From positions 1 to 36,710 of the forward strand of contig SYJA01000044.1 of the NCBI GenBank assembly GCA_005798555.1: 36,710 nt of DNA, written 5' to 3'. Every line of letters begins with the position of its first letter. The stretch's first letter is position 1. The position numbers were made by a program, and so were the translations under genes. Under the pieces are notes generated by a model, which searched no databases, was not told the DNA's origin, and saw only the letters and a program-made list of their open reading frames with translations. This document shows positions 25,222 to 32,676 of this stretch, piece after piece. This stretch comes from Actinomycetota bacterium. GTDB taxonomy: Bacteria > Actinomycetota > Actinomycetes > S36-B12.

Positions 25222-26781
25222 ATGGACGTCGGCCGGCTAGTAGCACGCTCAATGCGCAGGTACCGCGACCGGATCGCCTTGGACGGCCCGGAGGGAACGA
25301 GTACCTACGGCCGCACCGGCTCGCGCATCATGCAACTTGCTCGCGGTCTTCGAGCACTTGGCTTGGTGACAGGTGACCGAGTGCTTGACCTCCAGTCAAA
25401 CCAAAACACCTACATCGAGACTGATTTAGGGATCAGCACCGCCGGATTGTGTCGAGTGGCGCTGAACTACCGATTGCACCCAACCGATTGGGTGCGAATC
25501 GCAGCCGACTGCACTCCGAAGGTCTTGATCCTTGATGCCAAGTTCTGGGATGCCGCCGCGGGTGTGCGGGCGATGGTCGAGCACATAATCGTTATCAACG
25601 CCGGGGTCGATGGCGCAGAAGGCGCCACCCCTTATGAGAGCTTTCTTGATGCGCAGTCCCCTGAGCCACTGTTACTCAATGTGGATCCTGATGCCTTGGT
25701 CTCACTGAATTATTCAAGTGGTACCACCGGCAACCCGAAGGGTGCTATTCGGACCCATCGAAACCGGATGGCAAGCCTGCACAACATCGTCACTGACTTC
25801 CTCGGCAAAGTTCCCAATGAACGCAGTTGCTGGGTGCACGCTGGCCCGGTAACCCACACCAGTGGGCTCTTCGTCCTGCCCTATTTCACTTTCGGTGGCC
25901 GACAGATCGTGCAGGCCAAGTATGACCCGGAGTCCCTTGTTGATGCGTTCGAAAGCCGAGGGGCCAATGCCACGGCGCTCGTGCCGACAATGGTGGCGCG
26001 GCTGCTCGCCATGCCCGATATTTCACTGGAGCGGATGGCAAACCTAGAGATCTTGGGCTATGCGGGAGCCCCGATGCCACCTGAGCAAATCAGGCAATGC
26101 TTCGAGCGCATCACCCCGCAGATGTCGCAGTACTACGGGTTGGTCGAGGCGATCCCGCCGGTAACCGTGCTCGGGCCGGCTGACCATCGCCGGGGGATTG
26201 ATGGTGATCTTGAAATTCTGACAAGTGCGGGGTTGCCATGTAATGGCGTAGAAATTCGCATTGTTGATGAGCAGGGTGCAGACGTGCCAACAGGTGAAAT
26301 CGGCGAAGTTATAACCCGAGGTGACCATGTGATGCGCGGCTATTACGGGCAGGCCGGGCAGGATGTCACCGTGACGAAAGCAGTGCGCGACGGCTGGCTC
26401 TACACCGGTGATCTAGGTAAATCAGATGCGGATGAGAGGTTGTTCCTTGTTGACCGAAAGGGCGACATGATCATCTCGGGTGGCTACAACATTTACCCCC
26501 GCGAGATTGAAGACGTAATAGCCGAGGTCACCGGGGTGCACGAAGTTGCAGTAATCGGGGTCGAGGATGCCGACTGGGGTCAGCATGTCACCGCGATGAT
26601 CACCGTGTCCGCAGGGGCTAGTGTCACCGTGGAACAGGTGCTTGAACATTGCAAGTCACGAATGGCTTCATACAAGAAGCCGAAGGACGTACGGATCGTC
26701 GCCGAGTTCCCGCTCAACTCAACGGGCAAGATTGCGAAGAAGGTACTGCGCGAGCAGTTGAATGCGGAGGTGAAAAAGTGA
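25222..26781 (+). CDS. AMP-forming acyl/aryl-CoA synthetase
   Basis: 519 residues, an ANL-superfamily adenylate-forming ligase. The ATP loop YSSGTTGNPKG is at 164-174. The HTSG segment (VTHTSGLFVLPYF) lies near 213-225, the YTGDLGK region near 393-399, the hinge DRKGDMIISGGYNIYPREIE is at ~411-430, and the C-terminal catalytic lysine is K503 in STGKIAKK. It makes the acyl-CoA thioester through an acyl-AMP. Position suggests it activates anthranilate or salicylate for the monooxygenase/reductase, but ANL specificity cannot be read reliably and a fatty or alicyclic acid remains possible. ATG 25222 starts directly after the previous stop, with AGGAAGG upstream. Its end overlaps the mutase GTG by 4 nt. 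Confidence 0.88.
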   Translation: MDVGRLVARSMRRYRDRIALDGPEGTSTYGRTGSRIMQLARGLRALGLVTGDRVLDLQSNQNTYIETDLGISTAGLCRVALNYRLHPTDWVRIAADCTPKVLILDAKFWDAAAGVRAMVEHIIVINAGVDGAEGATPYESFLDAQSPEPLLLNVDPDALVSLNYSSGTTGNPKGAIRTHRNRMASLHNIVTDFLGKVPNERSCWVHAGPVTHTSGLFVLPYFTFGGRQIVQAKYDPESLVDAFESRGANATALVPTMVARLLAMPDISLERMANLEILGYAGAPMPPEQIRQCFERITPQMSQYYGLVEAIPPVTVLGPADHRRGIDGDLEILTSAGLPCNGVEIRIVDEQGADVPTGEIGEVITRGDHVMRGYYGQAGQDVTVTKAVRDGWLYTGDLGKSDADERLFLVDRKGDMIISGGYNIYPREIEDVIAEVTGVHEVAVIGVEDADWGQHVTAMITVSAGASVTVEQVLEHCKSRMASYKKPKDVRIVAEFPLNSTGKIAKKVLREQLNAEVKK

Positions 26782-28280
26782 CCCGTGAAGTCCGCGAGCA
26801 GCAAGGCGAGTTCCCCTACACCCGTGGGATCAGCGCTGATCCCGGGGTCTGGACCATGGGGCAGTACGCGGGTTTCGGGACTGCGCGCGAGACGAATGCG
26901 CGCTTTCGGTCGCTACTTGATCAGGGGCTAACCGGTTTCAGCGTGGCACTGGATCTGCCGACGCAGATGGGCCTTGACTCAGACAATGTGCTGGCGCGCG
27001 GTGAGGTTGGTAAGGTCGGAGTCGCCATCGACAGTCTTGCCGACATTGAGGTGCTGATGGCTGGCATACCGCTGGAGAAAATCAGTCAGGTTCGAACAAC
27101 GGCCAACTCCATCGGCTACATCTGGGCCGCGATGTTCGAGGCACTGGCCAAGAAGCGGGGCGTCAATCCCAATGAATTCGGGCTCTTCATTCAAAATGAT
27201 GTACTCAAGGAGTACTTCGCTCGCGGCACGCAAATCTTCCCGGCGGCCGCCGGGCTAAAGCTTTCGGTAGATGTCATAGAGCACATAGCTAATAACATCC
27301 CGCGTTGGGTATCACTGGCCATGAGCGGCTACCACATTCGTGAGTCGGGCTCCAGTGCAGTGCAGGAGATCGCATTTACCTTTGCCAACTCCCGCGCCTA
27401 TCTGGATGAAGCGGTGCGTCGCGGTCTAAGCGTTGACGCGGTAGCCCCAACACTTTTCACCTTCCTGTCGAGCAACATGGACTTCATGCCGGAAATAGCC
27501 AAATTCAGAGCGGCACGTCGGGTTTGGGCGAAGCTGATGCGCGACACCTACCAATCGCAGGACCCGCGTTCGGAGCAACTGCGAATCTTCGTCTTTACGG
27601 CGGGCTCCTCACTTACCGCGCAACAGCCACTCAATAACGTGGTTCGCACATCCATCGAGGCGATGGCAGCGGCTTTGGGCGGGGTTCAGACCATGCATGT
27701 GTGCGCCTTCGATGAGGCGCTGGGCGTACCTACCGAAACGGCGGCCACCTTGGCCCTTCGCACGCAACAGATTGTGGCTTTTGAAACAGGTGTCACCTCG
27801 ATGGTTGATCCGCTCGGCGGCAGTTACCTGCTGGAGCAGCTCACCGATGAGTTGGAAGCTGAAATCTGGGCGGAGATGTCCAATATCGCCGAGCGTGGTG
27901 GCGCACTTGCCTGCATAGAGTCGGGGTACTTCCAGACCGAGTTGGGCGATAGTGCCTATCAGTTGGCTAGGGCGGTCGACACTGGTGCGAAGACCGTTGT
28001 CGGCGTCAATGCCTTTGTGACTGATCCAGTGGCATTTGAGGTCTTCGCCCTTGATCCGACAAGTGAACGTACCCAGATCACGAGCCTGCAGGAGGTGCGA
28101 GCCGCCCGGGATCAAGTTGAAGTAACGGCGGGCTTGGCGGCGGTTCGCGCGGCGGCCGTTGCGAATGCGAATGTGGTGCCAGCGTGCGTGCAGGCGGTCA
28201 CGGCTTATGCCACTGTCGGCGAGATTGTCGCTGTGCTGCGCGAAACTTATGGTGCTTGCCCGCCGTCTACGACGTTTTAG
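26778..28280 (+). CDS. B12-dependent acyl-CoA mutase, large (substrate-binding) subunit, atypical
   Basis: 500 residues, homologous to the TIM-barrel part of methylmalonyl-, isobutyryl- and 2-hydroxyisobutyryl-CoA mutases, without a B12 domain. Conserved are WTMGQYAGFG at 25-34, SVALDLPTQMG, IQNDVLKEYFAR with Q139 and R149, SGYHIRE with H186, and DPLGGSYLLEQL. R149 aligns with the carboxylate-binding Arg207 of methylmalonyl-CoA mutase, which is Gln in isobutyryl- and hydroxyisobutyryl-CoA mutases. The loop RGISADPGVWTM is three residues shorter than the RG-x-Y-x-T-M-Y loop that carries Tyr89, so that specificity residue is lost. The N-terminus is also short, with about 12 residues before the PYTRG motif. 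GTG 26778 overlaps the ligase stop (GTGA). I infer a larger keto-acyl-CoA substrate. Confidence 0.85.
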   Translation: MTREVREQQGEFPYTRGISADPGVWTMGQYAGFGTARETNARFRSLLDQGLTGFSVALDLPTQMGLDSDNVLARGEVGKVGVAIDSLADIEVLMAGIPLEKISQVRTTANSIGYIWAAMFEALAKKRGVNPNEFGLFIQNDVLKEYFARGTQIFPAAAGLKLSVDVIEHIANNIPRWVSLAMSGYHIRESGSSAVQEIAFTFANSRAYLDEAVRRGLSVDAVAPTLFTFLSSNMDFMPEIAKFRAARRVWAKLMRDTYQSQDPRSEQLRIFVFTAGSSLTAQQPLNNVVRTSIEAMAAALGGVQTMHVCAFDEALGVPTETAATLALRTQQIVAFETGVTSMVDPLGGSYLLEQLTDELEAEIWAEMSNIAERGGALACIESGYFQTELGDSAYQLARAVDTGAKTVVGVNAFVTDPVAFEVFALDPTSERTQITSLQEVRAARDQVEVTAGLAAVRAAAVANANVVPACVQAVTAYATVGEIVAVLRETYGACPPSTTF

Positions 28281-29124
28281 AATTTGCACTTTCGCCACTG
28301 AAGCCATCGACCACATTTACCACGTGCTCCTGCGCTAGGTGCGCCAGCTGGTCATGGAGTGCGTAGAAGAGCTCCGTGGCTTGGTCACCGGGCCAAAATT
28401 TTGGCAGGTAATCGCGAGGCAATCCCGGGTCGTTGTAGGGCAGTGGTCGCCAAGCCGTCAGGGCCCTGGTGTAGTCGGCAAAGGCCCTTGCCGGGGTAGG
28501 TGGCTTTGCCGCCCGGTCGTATGCCGCGCACAGGCTTTTGAAGTCTTTGGTGAAAGACTCGTATTCACTGGCGATTGCCGGTAGGTCCCACCACTGGTTT
28601 ACGGCACCTGCCGTAGTTCTAAATGCCGTGTGCTCGGCATTGAAGATGTCGACATGCTCTTGCAGGCCCAATGCTTCGACTACGTACAGTGCGTCTGCCT
28701 CCAGGGCCTTTGGCGCGACCCACAAGCCGCCTACCACCTGCGCAAACCCAACTTTGGCTAACCGCGAGCGCAAGCGATAGCGCACATCACGCTTGCTCTC
28801 CGGGATTGAGAAGGCCGCCAGCACCCAGCCAGCGTTCGGGGGCGGGGTGCGGCGCTGAAGTACCCGTGCATCACCGACATCAAAGGTGCGCCAGGTGGAC
28901 TCACTGAGCGCATAACCGGCAGCTGCGCCGTGTTTCTCCGAAATCAAAATACCGCGGCGCTTGAACCGCGATAGTGCACTGCGCACGGCTGGGTCATCGA
29001 CCCCGACATCATTGAGCAAGGAGATAAGTGAGCTAACTGAGAGCCAGCCACCGATACTGCGTCCGTACGCCCCGAAGATGGAGATGATCAGTGATTGCGG
29101 GCGCAGGTCGCGCGGACTAGCCAC
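28267..29124 (-). CDS. PaaX-family transcriptional regulator
   Basis: 285 residues. An N-terminal winged helix (~10-75; SVSSLISLLNDVGVDDPAVRSALSRF region) is followed by the PaaX central domain and a C-terminal part with the family string LPYNDPGLPRDYLPKFWPG. PaaX represses phenylacetate genes and is released by phenylacetyl-CoA, so aryl-CoA sensing is the natural expectation here. It sits between the two mutase subunit genes, divergent from the B12 subunit, and probably controls this island. GTG 29124 has a strong AGGAGG ribosome site. Its 3' end overlaps the end of the mutase large subunit by 14 nt on the opposite strand. Confidence 0.9.
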   Translation of the reverse strand: MASPRDLRPQSLIISIFGAYGRSIGGWLSVSSLISLLNDVGVDDPAVRSALSRFKRRGILISEKHGAAAGYALSESTWRTFDVGDARVLQRRTPPPNAGWVLAAFSIPESKRDVRYRLRSRLAKVGFAQVVGGLWVAPKALEADALYVVEALGLQEHVDIFNAEHTAFRTTAGAVNQWWDLPAIASEYESFTKDFKSLCAAYDRAAKPPTPARAFADYTRALTAWRPLPYNDPGLPRDYLPKFWPGDQATELFYALHDQLAHLAQEHVVNVVDGFSGESANSKTS

Positions 29125-29171
29125 CTGCCGCCTCCTAGGCTAGGTAAAACCGGGTCGGTGCCGGCCCGGTC

Positions 29172-29203
29172 GACCAGCGTTTTATAGTGTACTTTCGTTG
29201 GTC
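29172..29203. promoter_or_regulatory. Inverted repeat and divergent -10 elements; candidate PaaX-type operator
   Basis: Arms GACCAGCG (29172-29179) and CGTTGGTC (29196-29203) pair with one mismatch around a 16-nt centre. The centre holds TATAGT (29183-29188, + strand) and TACACT (29191-29186, - strand). These are plausible -10 hexamers for the B12-subunit gene and for the regulator. A dimer bound here would cover both promoters, as expected for autoregulation. Confidence 0.5.
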
Positions 29204-29238
29204 GTCGAGATCTGGCAACACCGGAAAAGGAGTTGGTA

Positions 29239-29649
29239 ATGGCAGGTCCAATTCGGGTGCTGGTGGCCAAGCCGGGCCTCGACGGTCACGACCGAGGTGC
29301 CAAGGTAGTCGCTCGTGCACTGCGTGATGCCGGGATCGAGGTCATTTACACCGGCCTCCACCAAACACCGGCCCAGGTAGTTGACGCAGCGGTTCAAGAA
29401 GATGTGGACTTCATTGGCCTGTCCATCCTCTCGGGGGCACACCTGACCTTGTTTGCCGAAGTCATGGATCTTCTGCGCGCCCGCAAAGCCGACGACATCA
29501 TCGTATTCGGCGGCGGCATCATCCCTGAGGACGACATCGTGGAACTGGAAGCCCTCGGGGTGGCCAAAATCTTTACCCCGGGAGCTACCACCATGTCCAT
29601 CGTCGAATGGGTCGAAGATCACAGCCGTGCGGTTACCGCTGGCAACTGA
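29239..29649 (+). CDS. B12-binding small subunit of acyl-CoA mutase
   Basis: 136 residues, a complete cobalamin-binding Rossmann-like domain. The base-off signature DGHDRG is at 15-20 (H17 ligates cobalt), SILSGAH contributes the middle loop and [11 protein letters not shown] the late glycine-rich loop. Size and sequence match the small subunits of two-component mutases (IcmB/HcmB type). It must pair with the large subunit at 26778-28280, from which it is separated by the PaaX-type gene. ATG 29239 has AAAAGGAG six nt upstream. No MeaB/ArgK-type G-protein chaperone is in the window. Confidence 0.92.
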   Translation: MAGPIRVLVAKPGLDGHDRGAKVVARALRDAGIEVIYTGLHQTPAQVVDAAVQEDVDFIGLSILSGAHLTLFAEVMDLLRARKADDIIVFGGGIIPEDDIVELEALGVAKIFTPGATTMSIVEWVEDHSRAVTAGN

Positions 29650-29656
29650 GCATAAC

Positions 29657-29662
29657 TACACT
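29657..29662 (+). promoter_or_regulatory. Possible -10 hexamer for sucCD
   Basis: TACACT lies in the 68-nt gap between the B12 subunit and sucC. It would give a leader of about 50 nt with GAAGGAG (29706-29712) as ribosome site. There is no clear -35. Confidence 0.3.
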
Positions 29663-29717
29663 CGTACGCACTGGTTTCCAGCGATCTGCAACCTGTTGAA
29701 CGCTTGAAGGAGTCCAC

Positions 29718-30905
29718 GTGGATCTGTACGAGTATCAGGCCAGGCACCTTTTCCGCAAGCATCAGATCCCCGGCACCCCGGGTGAGGTGTGCTCGACCGC
29801 AGCCGCCGCCCACGAGGTAGCCCGCAAGATCGGTGGGCAGGTGGTGGTCAAGGCCCAGGTCAAGACCGGCGGGCGCGGCAAGGCCGGCGGCGTCAAGCTG
29901 GCGCAGACCCCCGATGAGGCGGCTGCGGTCGCAACCGCAATCCTGGGCATGAATATTAGAGGTCATACGGTGCATCGGGTTCTTGTTGCCGAGGCTTCTG
30001 ATATCGCCGAGGAGTATTACGTCTCATTTCTACTTGATCGGGCCAATCGTGCATTCCTCGCCATGGCGAGTACCGCAGGTGGTGTAGAGATCGAGGAAGT
30101 TGCAGCGACCCGCCCGCAGGACCTCGCGATGATTCGTGTTGACGCACTTCTCGGTGTTGATGTGCACAAAGCCACCGAGATTGTTGATGCCGCGAACTTC
30201 CCGCCGGCGGTACGCGATCAAGTCATTGCGATCATGGTGCAGTTATGGAATGTCATGGTCGATGAAGACGCAACTCTGGTTGAAGTCAACCCATTGGTGC
30301 TGACGCCAAATGGCACGGTGCTGGCCCTCGACGGCAAAGTCACTCTCGATGACAACGCAAACTATCGTCATGCCGGCCGCGCGGACTTCGTAGATCGCGA
30401 AGGCACTGACCCGATTGAACTGCGGGCGAAGGAGTTTGAACTCAATTACGTGAAACTGGACGGTGAAGTCGGCATCATCGGTAACGGTGCGGGCTTGGTG
30501 ATGAGCACCCTTGATGTCGTTGCCTATGCAGGCGAGGAGTTCGGCGGCATCAAACCGGCCAACTTTTTGGACATCGGTGGGGGCGCAAGTGCCACCGTGA
30601 TGGCCAATGGTCTGAACATCGTGCTCAGTGACCCGGAAGTTCAAGCGGTACTCGTCAACGTATTCGGTGGGATCACTTCATGTGCTGCGGTCGCAGAGGG
30701 GGTGTTGCAGGCCCTTGAAATGCTCAAGTCCGAGGGTGTTCCACTCGCAAAGCCGATTGTCTGCCGCATCGACGGCAACAATGCTGTTGCGGGTCGTCGC
30801 ATTCTGACGGAAGCGAACCACCCCCTCATTGAAATTGTCGAGACCATGGATGATGCCGCGCACCGCGTTGCCGAATTGGCAGCCGCCCGCAAGGCCGGAC
30901 AGTAA
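29718..30905 (+). CDS. sucC: Succinyl-CoA synthetase beta subunit
   Basis: 395 residues, the normal length. It starts [12 protein letters not shown], followed by the ATP-grasp lysine segment [17 protein letters not shown] (~48-64), metal-site VEVNPLVLT and the C-terminal [17 protein letters not shown] loop. With SucD it interconverts succinyl-CoA and succinate with formation of nucleoside triphosphate in the TCA cycle. GTG 29718 has GAAGGAG at good spacing. sucC-sucD upstream of a PerM-like gene and purNH is actinobacterial backbone, so it is not part of the island, although succinyl-CoA is the island's predicted product. The distance to sucD is 12 nt. Confidence 0.96.
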   Translation: MDLYEYQARHLFRKHQIPGTPGEVCSTAAAAHEVARKIGGQVVVKAQVKTGGRGKAGGVKLAQTPDEAAAVATAILGMNIRGHTVHRVLVAEASDIAEEYYVSFLLDRANRAFLAMASTAGGVEIEEVAATRPQDLAMIRVDALLGVDVHKATEIVDAANFPPAVRDQVIAIMVQLWNVMVDEDATLVEVNPLVLTPNGTVLALDGKVTLDDNANYRHAGRADFVDREGTDPIELRAKEFELNYVKLDGEVGIIGNGAGLVMSTLDVVAYAGEEFGGIKPANFLDIGGGASATVMANGLNIVLSDPEVQAVLVNVFGGITSCAAVAEGVLQALEMLKSEGVPLAKPIVCRIDGNNAVAGRRILTEANHPLIEIVETMDDAAHRVAELAAARKAGQ

Positions 30906-30917
30906 GGGTGCGCGCAC

Positions 30918-31787
30918 ATGGCTATCTGGCTTGATACCGACAGTTTGATCCTGGTTCAGGGGATGACCGGGTCGGAGGGTACTAAGCACACTCGACGAAT
31001 GGTTGCCTCCGGTGCGCGAGTTGTTGCGGGAGTCACCCCGGGCAAGGCCGGGCAAGATGTCGACGGGATCCCGATTTTTGATGACGTGCAGGCGGCGATG
31101 GCGGCCACCGGGGCCAACGTGAGCGTGGTATTCGTCCCGCCTAAGTTCGCAAAGGTCGCGGTGATTGAGGCGCTCGATGCCAATATTGCGCTAGCGGTAG
31201 TGATCACCGAAGGCATACCGGTGCATGACACCGCGCAATTCTTCCAGTATTCGCAGAATGCCGGCGCAACTCGCATTATCGGACCGAATTGCCCGGGCAT
31301 CATCAGTCCGGGGCAATCGAGCGCGGGTATTATCCCGACCGACATCACCAGAGCCGGCCGCATTGGCCTAGTTTCGAAGTCCGGCACCTTGACTTACCAG
31401 ATGATGTATGAATTGCGCGATATCGGTTTTTCCACCTGTGTTGGCATTGGCGGCGATCCAATCATCGGCACCACGCATATTGACTGCCTGCAGGCTTTCC
31501 AGGACGACCCCGAAACCGATGCCATCGTAATGATCGGTGAGATTGGTGGCGATGCCGAAGAACGCGCAGCTGCCTACATTGGCGAGCACATCACCAAGCC
31601 GGTGGTCGGCTATGTCGCTGGTTTCACCGCGCCGGAGGGCAAGACCATGGGCCATGCGGGTGCGATTGTTTCGGGTTCAGCCGGCACCGCTATTGCCAAG
31701 CAGGAGGCGCTCGAGGCCGTGGGTGTGAAAGTTGGCAGGACCCCATCGGCCACCGCGCGCTTGATGCGCGAACTAATGCAGGGGTAG
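30918..31787 (+). CDS. sucD: Succinyl-CoA synthetase alpha subunit
   Basis: 289 residues, full length. The CoA-binding N-terminal domain includes [13 protein letters not shown] (12-24). The ligase domain carries [12 protein letters not shown] (122-133) and the phosphorylated histidine H246 in GHAGAI. It partners SucC. ATG 30918 follows 12 nt after the sucC stop, indicating one transcript; the gap GGTGCGCGCAC has only a weak ribosome site, suggesting coupling. There is no terminator before the next gene. Confidence 0.96.
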   Translation: MAIWLDTDSLILVQGMTGSEGTKHTRRMVASGARVVAGVTPGKAGQDVDGIPIFDDVQAAMAATGANVSVVFVPPKFAKVAVIEALDANIALAVVITEGIPVHDTAQFFQYSQNAGATRIIGPNCPGIISPGQSSAGIIPTDITRAGRIGLVSKSGTLTYQMMYELRDIGFSTCVGIGGDPIIGTTHIDCLQAFQDDPETDAIVMIGEIGGDAEERAAAYIGEHITKPVVGYVAGFTAPEGKTMGHAGAIVSGSAGTAIAKQEALEAVGVKVGRTPSATARLMRELMQG

Positions 31788-31801
31788 GCCCCCATTTGGC
31801 C

Positions 31802-31807
31802 TAGAGT
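31802..31807 (+). promoter_or_regulatory. Putative -10 hexamer giving a leaderless short ORF
   Basis: TAGAGT, then 6 nt, then GTG 31814. This is the same geometry as at guaA, pcrA and purN, but here the GTG opens a 10-codon ORF rather than the annotated gene. Confidence 0.4.
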
Positions 31808-31813
31808 CCAGTT

Positions 31814-31846
31814 GTGAGATTTGGATTCCGGAGAGTAGGTGCCTGA
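31814..31846 (+). CDS. Possible leaderless 10-codon leader peptide before the TauE/SafE permease
   Basis: Reading from GTG 31814 gives MRFGFRRVGA and a TGA at 31844-31846. The stop falls just after the GTG 31839 start of the permease, in another frame, so ribosomes ending the short ORF could restart on the permease. Support is only the -10 spacing and the overlap. It is a proposal, not a recognised family. Confidence 0.3.
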   Translation: MRFGFRRVGA

Positions 31847-32597
31847 AGCCTGGACACCCCTGCTGGTCGCGCTGGTCGGCGCCGGGGTTTTCTTCTATGG
31901 CGTTTCTAAGACCGCGATGCCGGTGTTGGGAGTATTGGCGAGCCCGCTGCTCGTGCTCGCGCTCACGCCAGCAATTGCGGCAGGGTTTGTGGTCCCACTA
32001 CTGATCGCCGGTGACTTCATCGCCCTGGCTCTTTACCGGCAGCACGCCAACTGGCGCTTGATTCGCAAATTGGTGCCAGGGGTGTTGCTGGGATTCTTGA
32101 TTGCCGCTCTCATGTTCATCTACGTCGATACCGCTGTCCTTAGTCGGTTGGTCGGCGTGATCATCTTGGTGTCGGTGGTGAGTGAGATTTGGCGACAACG
32201 CGGTGCAGGCGGTGAGCACGAGAGTGCACCGGCGATGACAAACCCGGCGGCCACCTTGCTGTTCGGCACCGTCACCGGTATTACCACGTTGGCTGCGAGT
32301 TCTGGTGGGGCCGCCCTGTCGATGTATCTGGTCCGGATGCGGGTGCCGATGCTGGTCTTCATGGGAACGTCGACCTGGTTCTTCTTCGTCCTAAATGTTT
32401 TGAAGGTGCCATTCGTGGCGGCACTCGGGCTTATCACGCCGGCCTCCCTGCTTGCCAATTTATGGTTCGCCCCGGTCCTGGGCCTAGGTGCGCTGGCGGG
32501 CGGCATTGTTTTTCGTCGGATGAGTCAGGTGGTATTCGTCCGGATCGCACTGGGTTTAAGTGCGGTGGCCTCGATTTGGTTGGTTATTCACGGTTGA
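31839..32597 (+). CDS. TauE/SafE-family membrane permease
   Basis: 252 residues with about eight hydrophobic segments in two halves, joined by a hydrophilic stretch near 128-140 (RQRGAGGEHESA). The second half starts with the family-like FGTVTGITTLAASSGGAALSMYL, matching the TauE/SafE sulfite or organic-anion exporter family. The transported compound is unknown. Start GTG 31839 has CGGAGAG just upstream. It is inserted between sucD and the PerM-like gene and is probably its own unit or is coupled to a short leader ORF. Confidence 0.8.
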   Translation: MPEAWTPLLVALVGAGVFFYGVSKTAMPVLGVLASPLLVLALTPAIAAGFVVPLLIAGDFIALALYRQHANWRLIRKLVPGVLLGFLIAALMFIYVDTAVLSRLVGVIILVSVVSEIWRQRGAGGEHESAPAMTNPAATLLFGTVTGITTLAASSGGAALSMYLVRMRVPMLVFMGTSTWFFFVLNVLKVPFVAALGLITPASLLANLWFAPVLGLGALAGGIVFRRMSQVVFVRIALGLSAVASIWLVIHG

Positions 32598-32664
32598 GTA
32601 GTCACACCGGGCAAAAACTAGTCGTGGTCGCGTGGCGATCCGCCCACGACAACCCAAAGCCTGC

Positions 32665-32670
32665 GACGCT
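32665..32670 (+). promoter_or_regulatory. Possible -10 hexamer for the PerM-like gene
   Basis: GACGCT, then 6 nt, then GTG 32677. This keeps A2 and T6 of the consensus. TACGGT at 32670-32675 is a competing hexamer, but it is too close to the start codon. Confidence 0.3.
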
Positions 32671-32676
32671 ACGGTC

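Noticed and set aside
26778-29649. Ordinary methylmalonyl-CoA mutase of propionate metabolism
   Set aside because: The B12 domain is a separate small subunit, the Tyr89 loop is missing, and no epimerase or MeaB gene is nearby.
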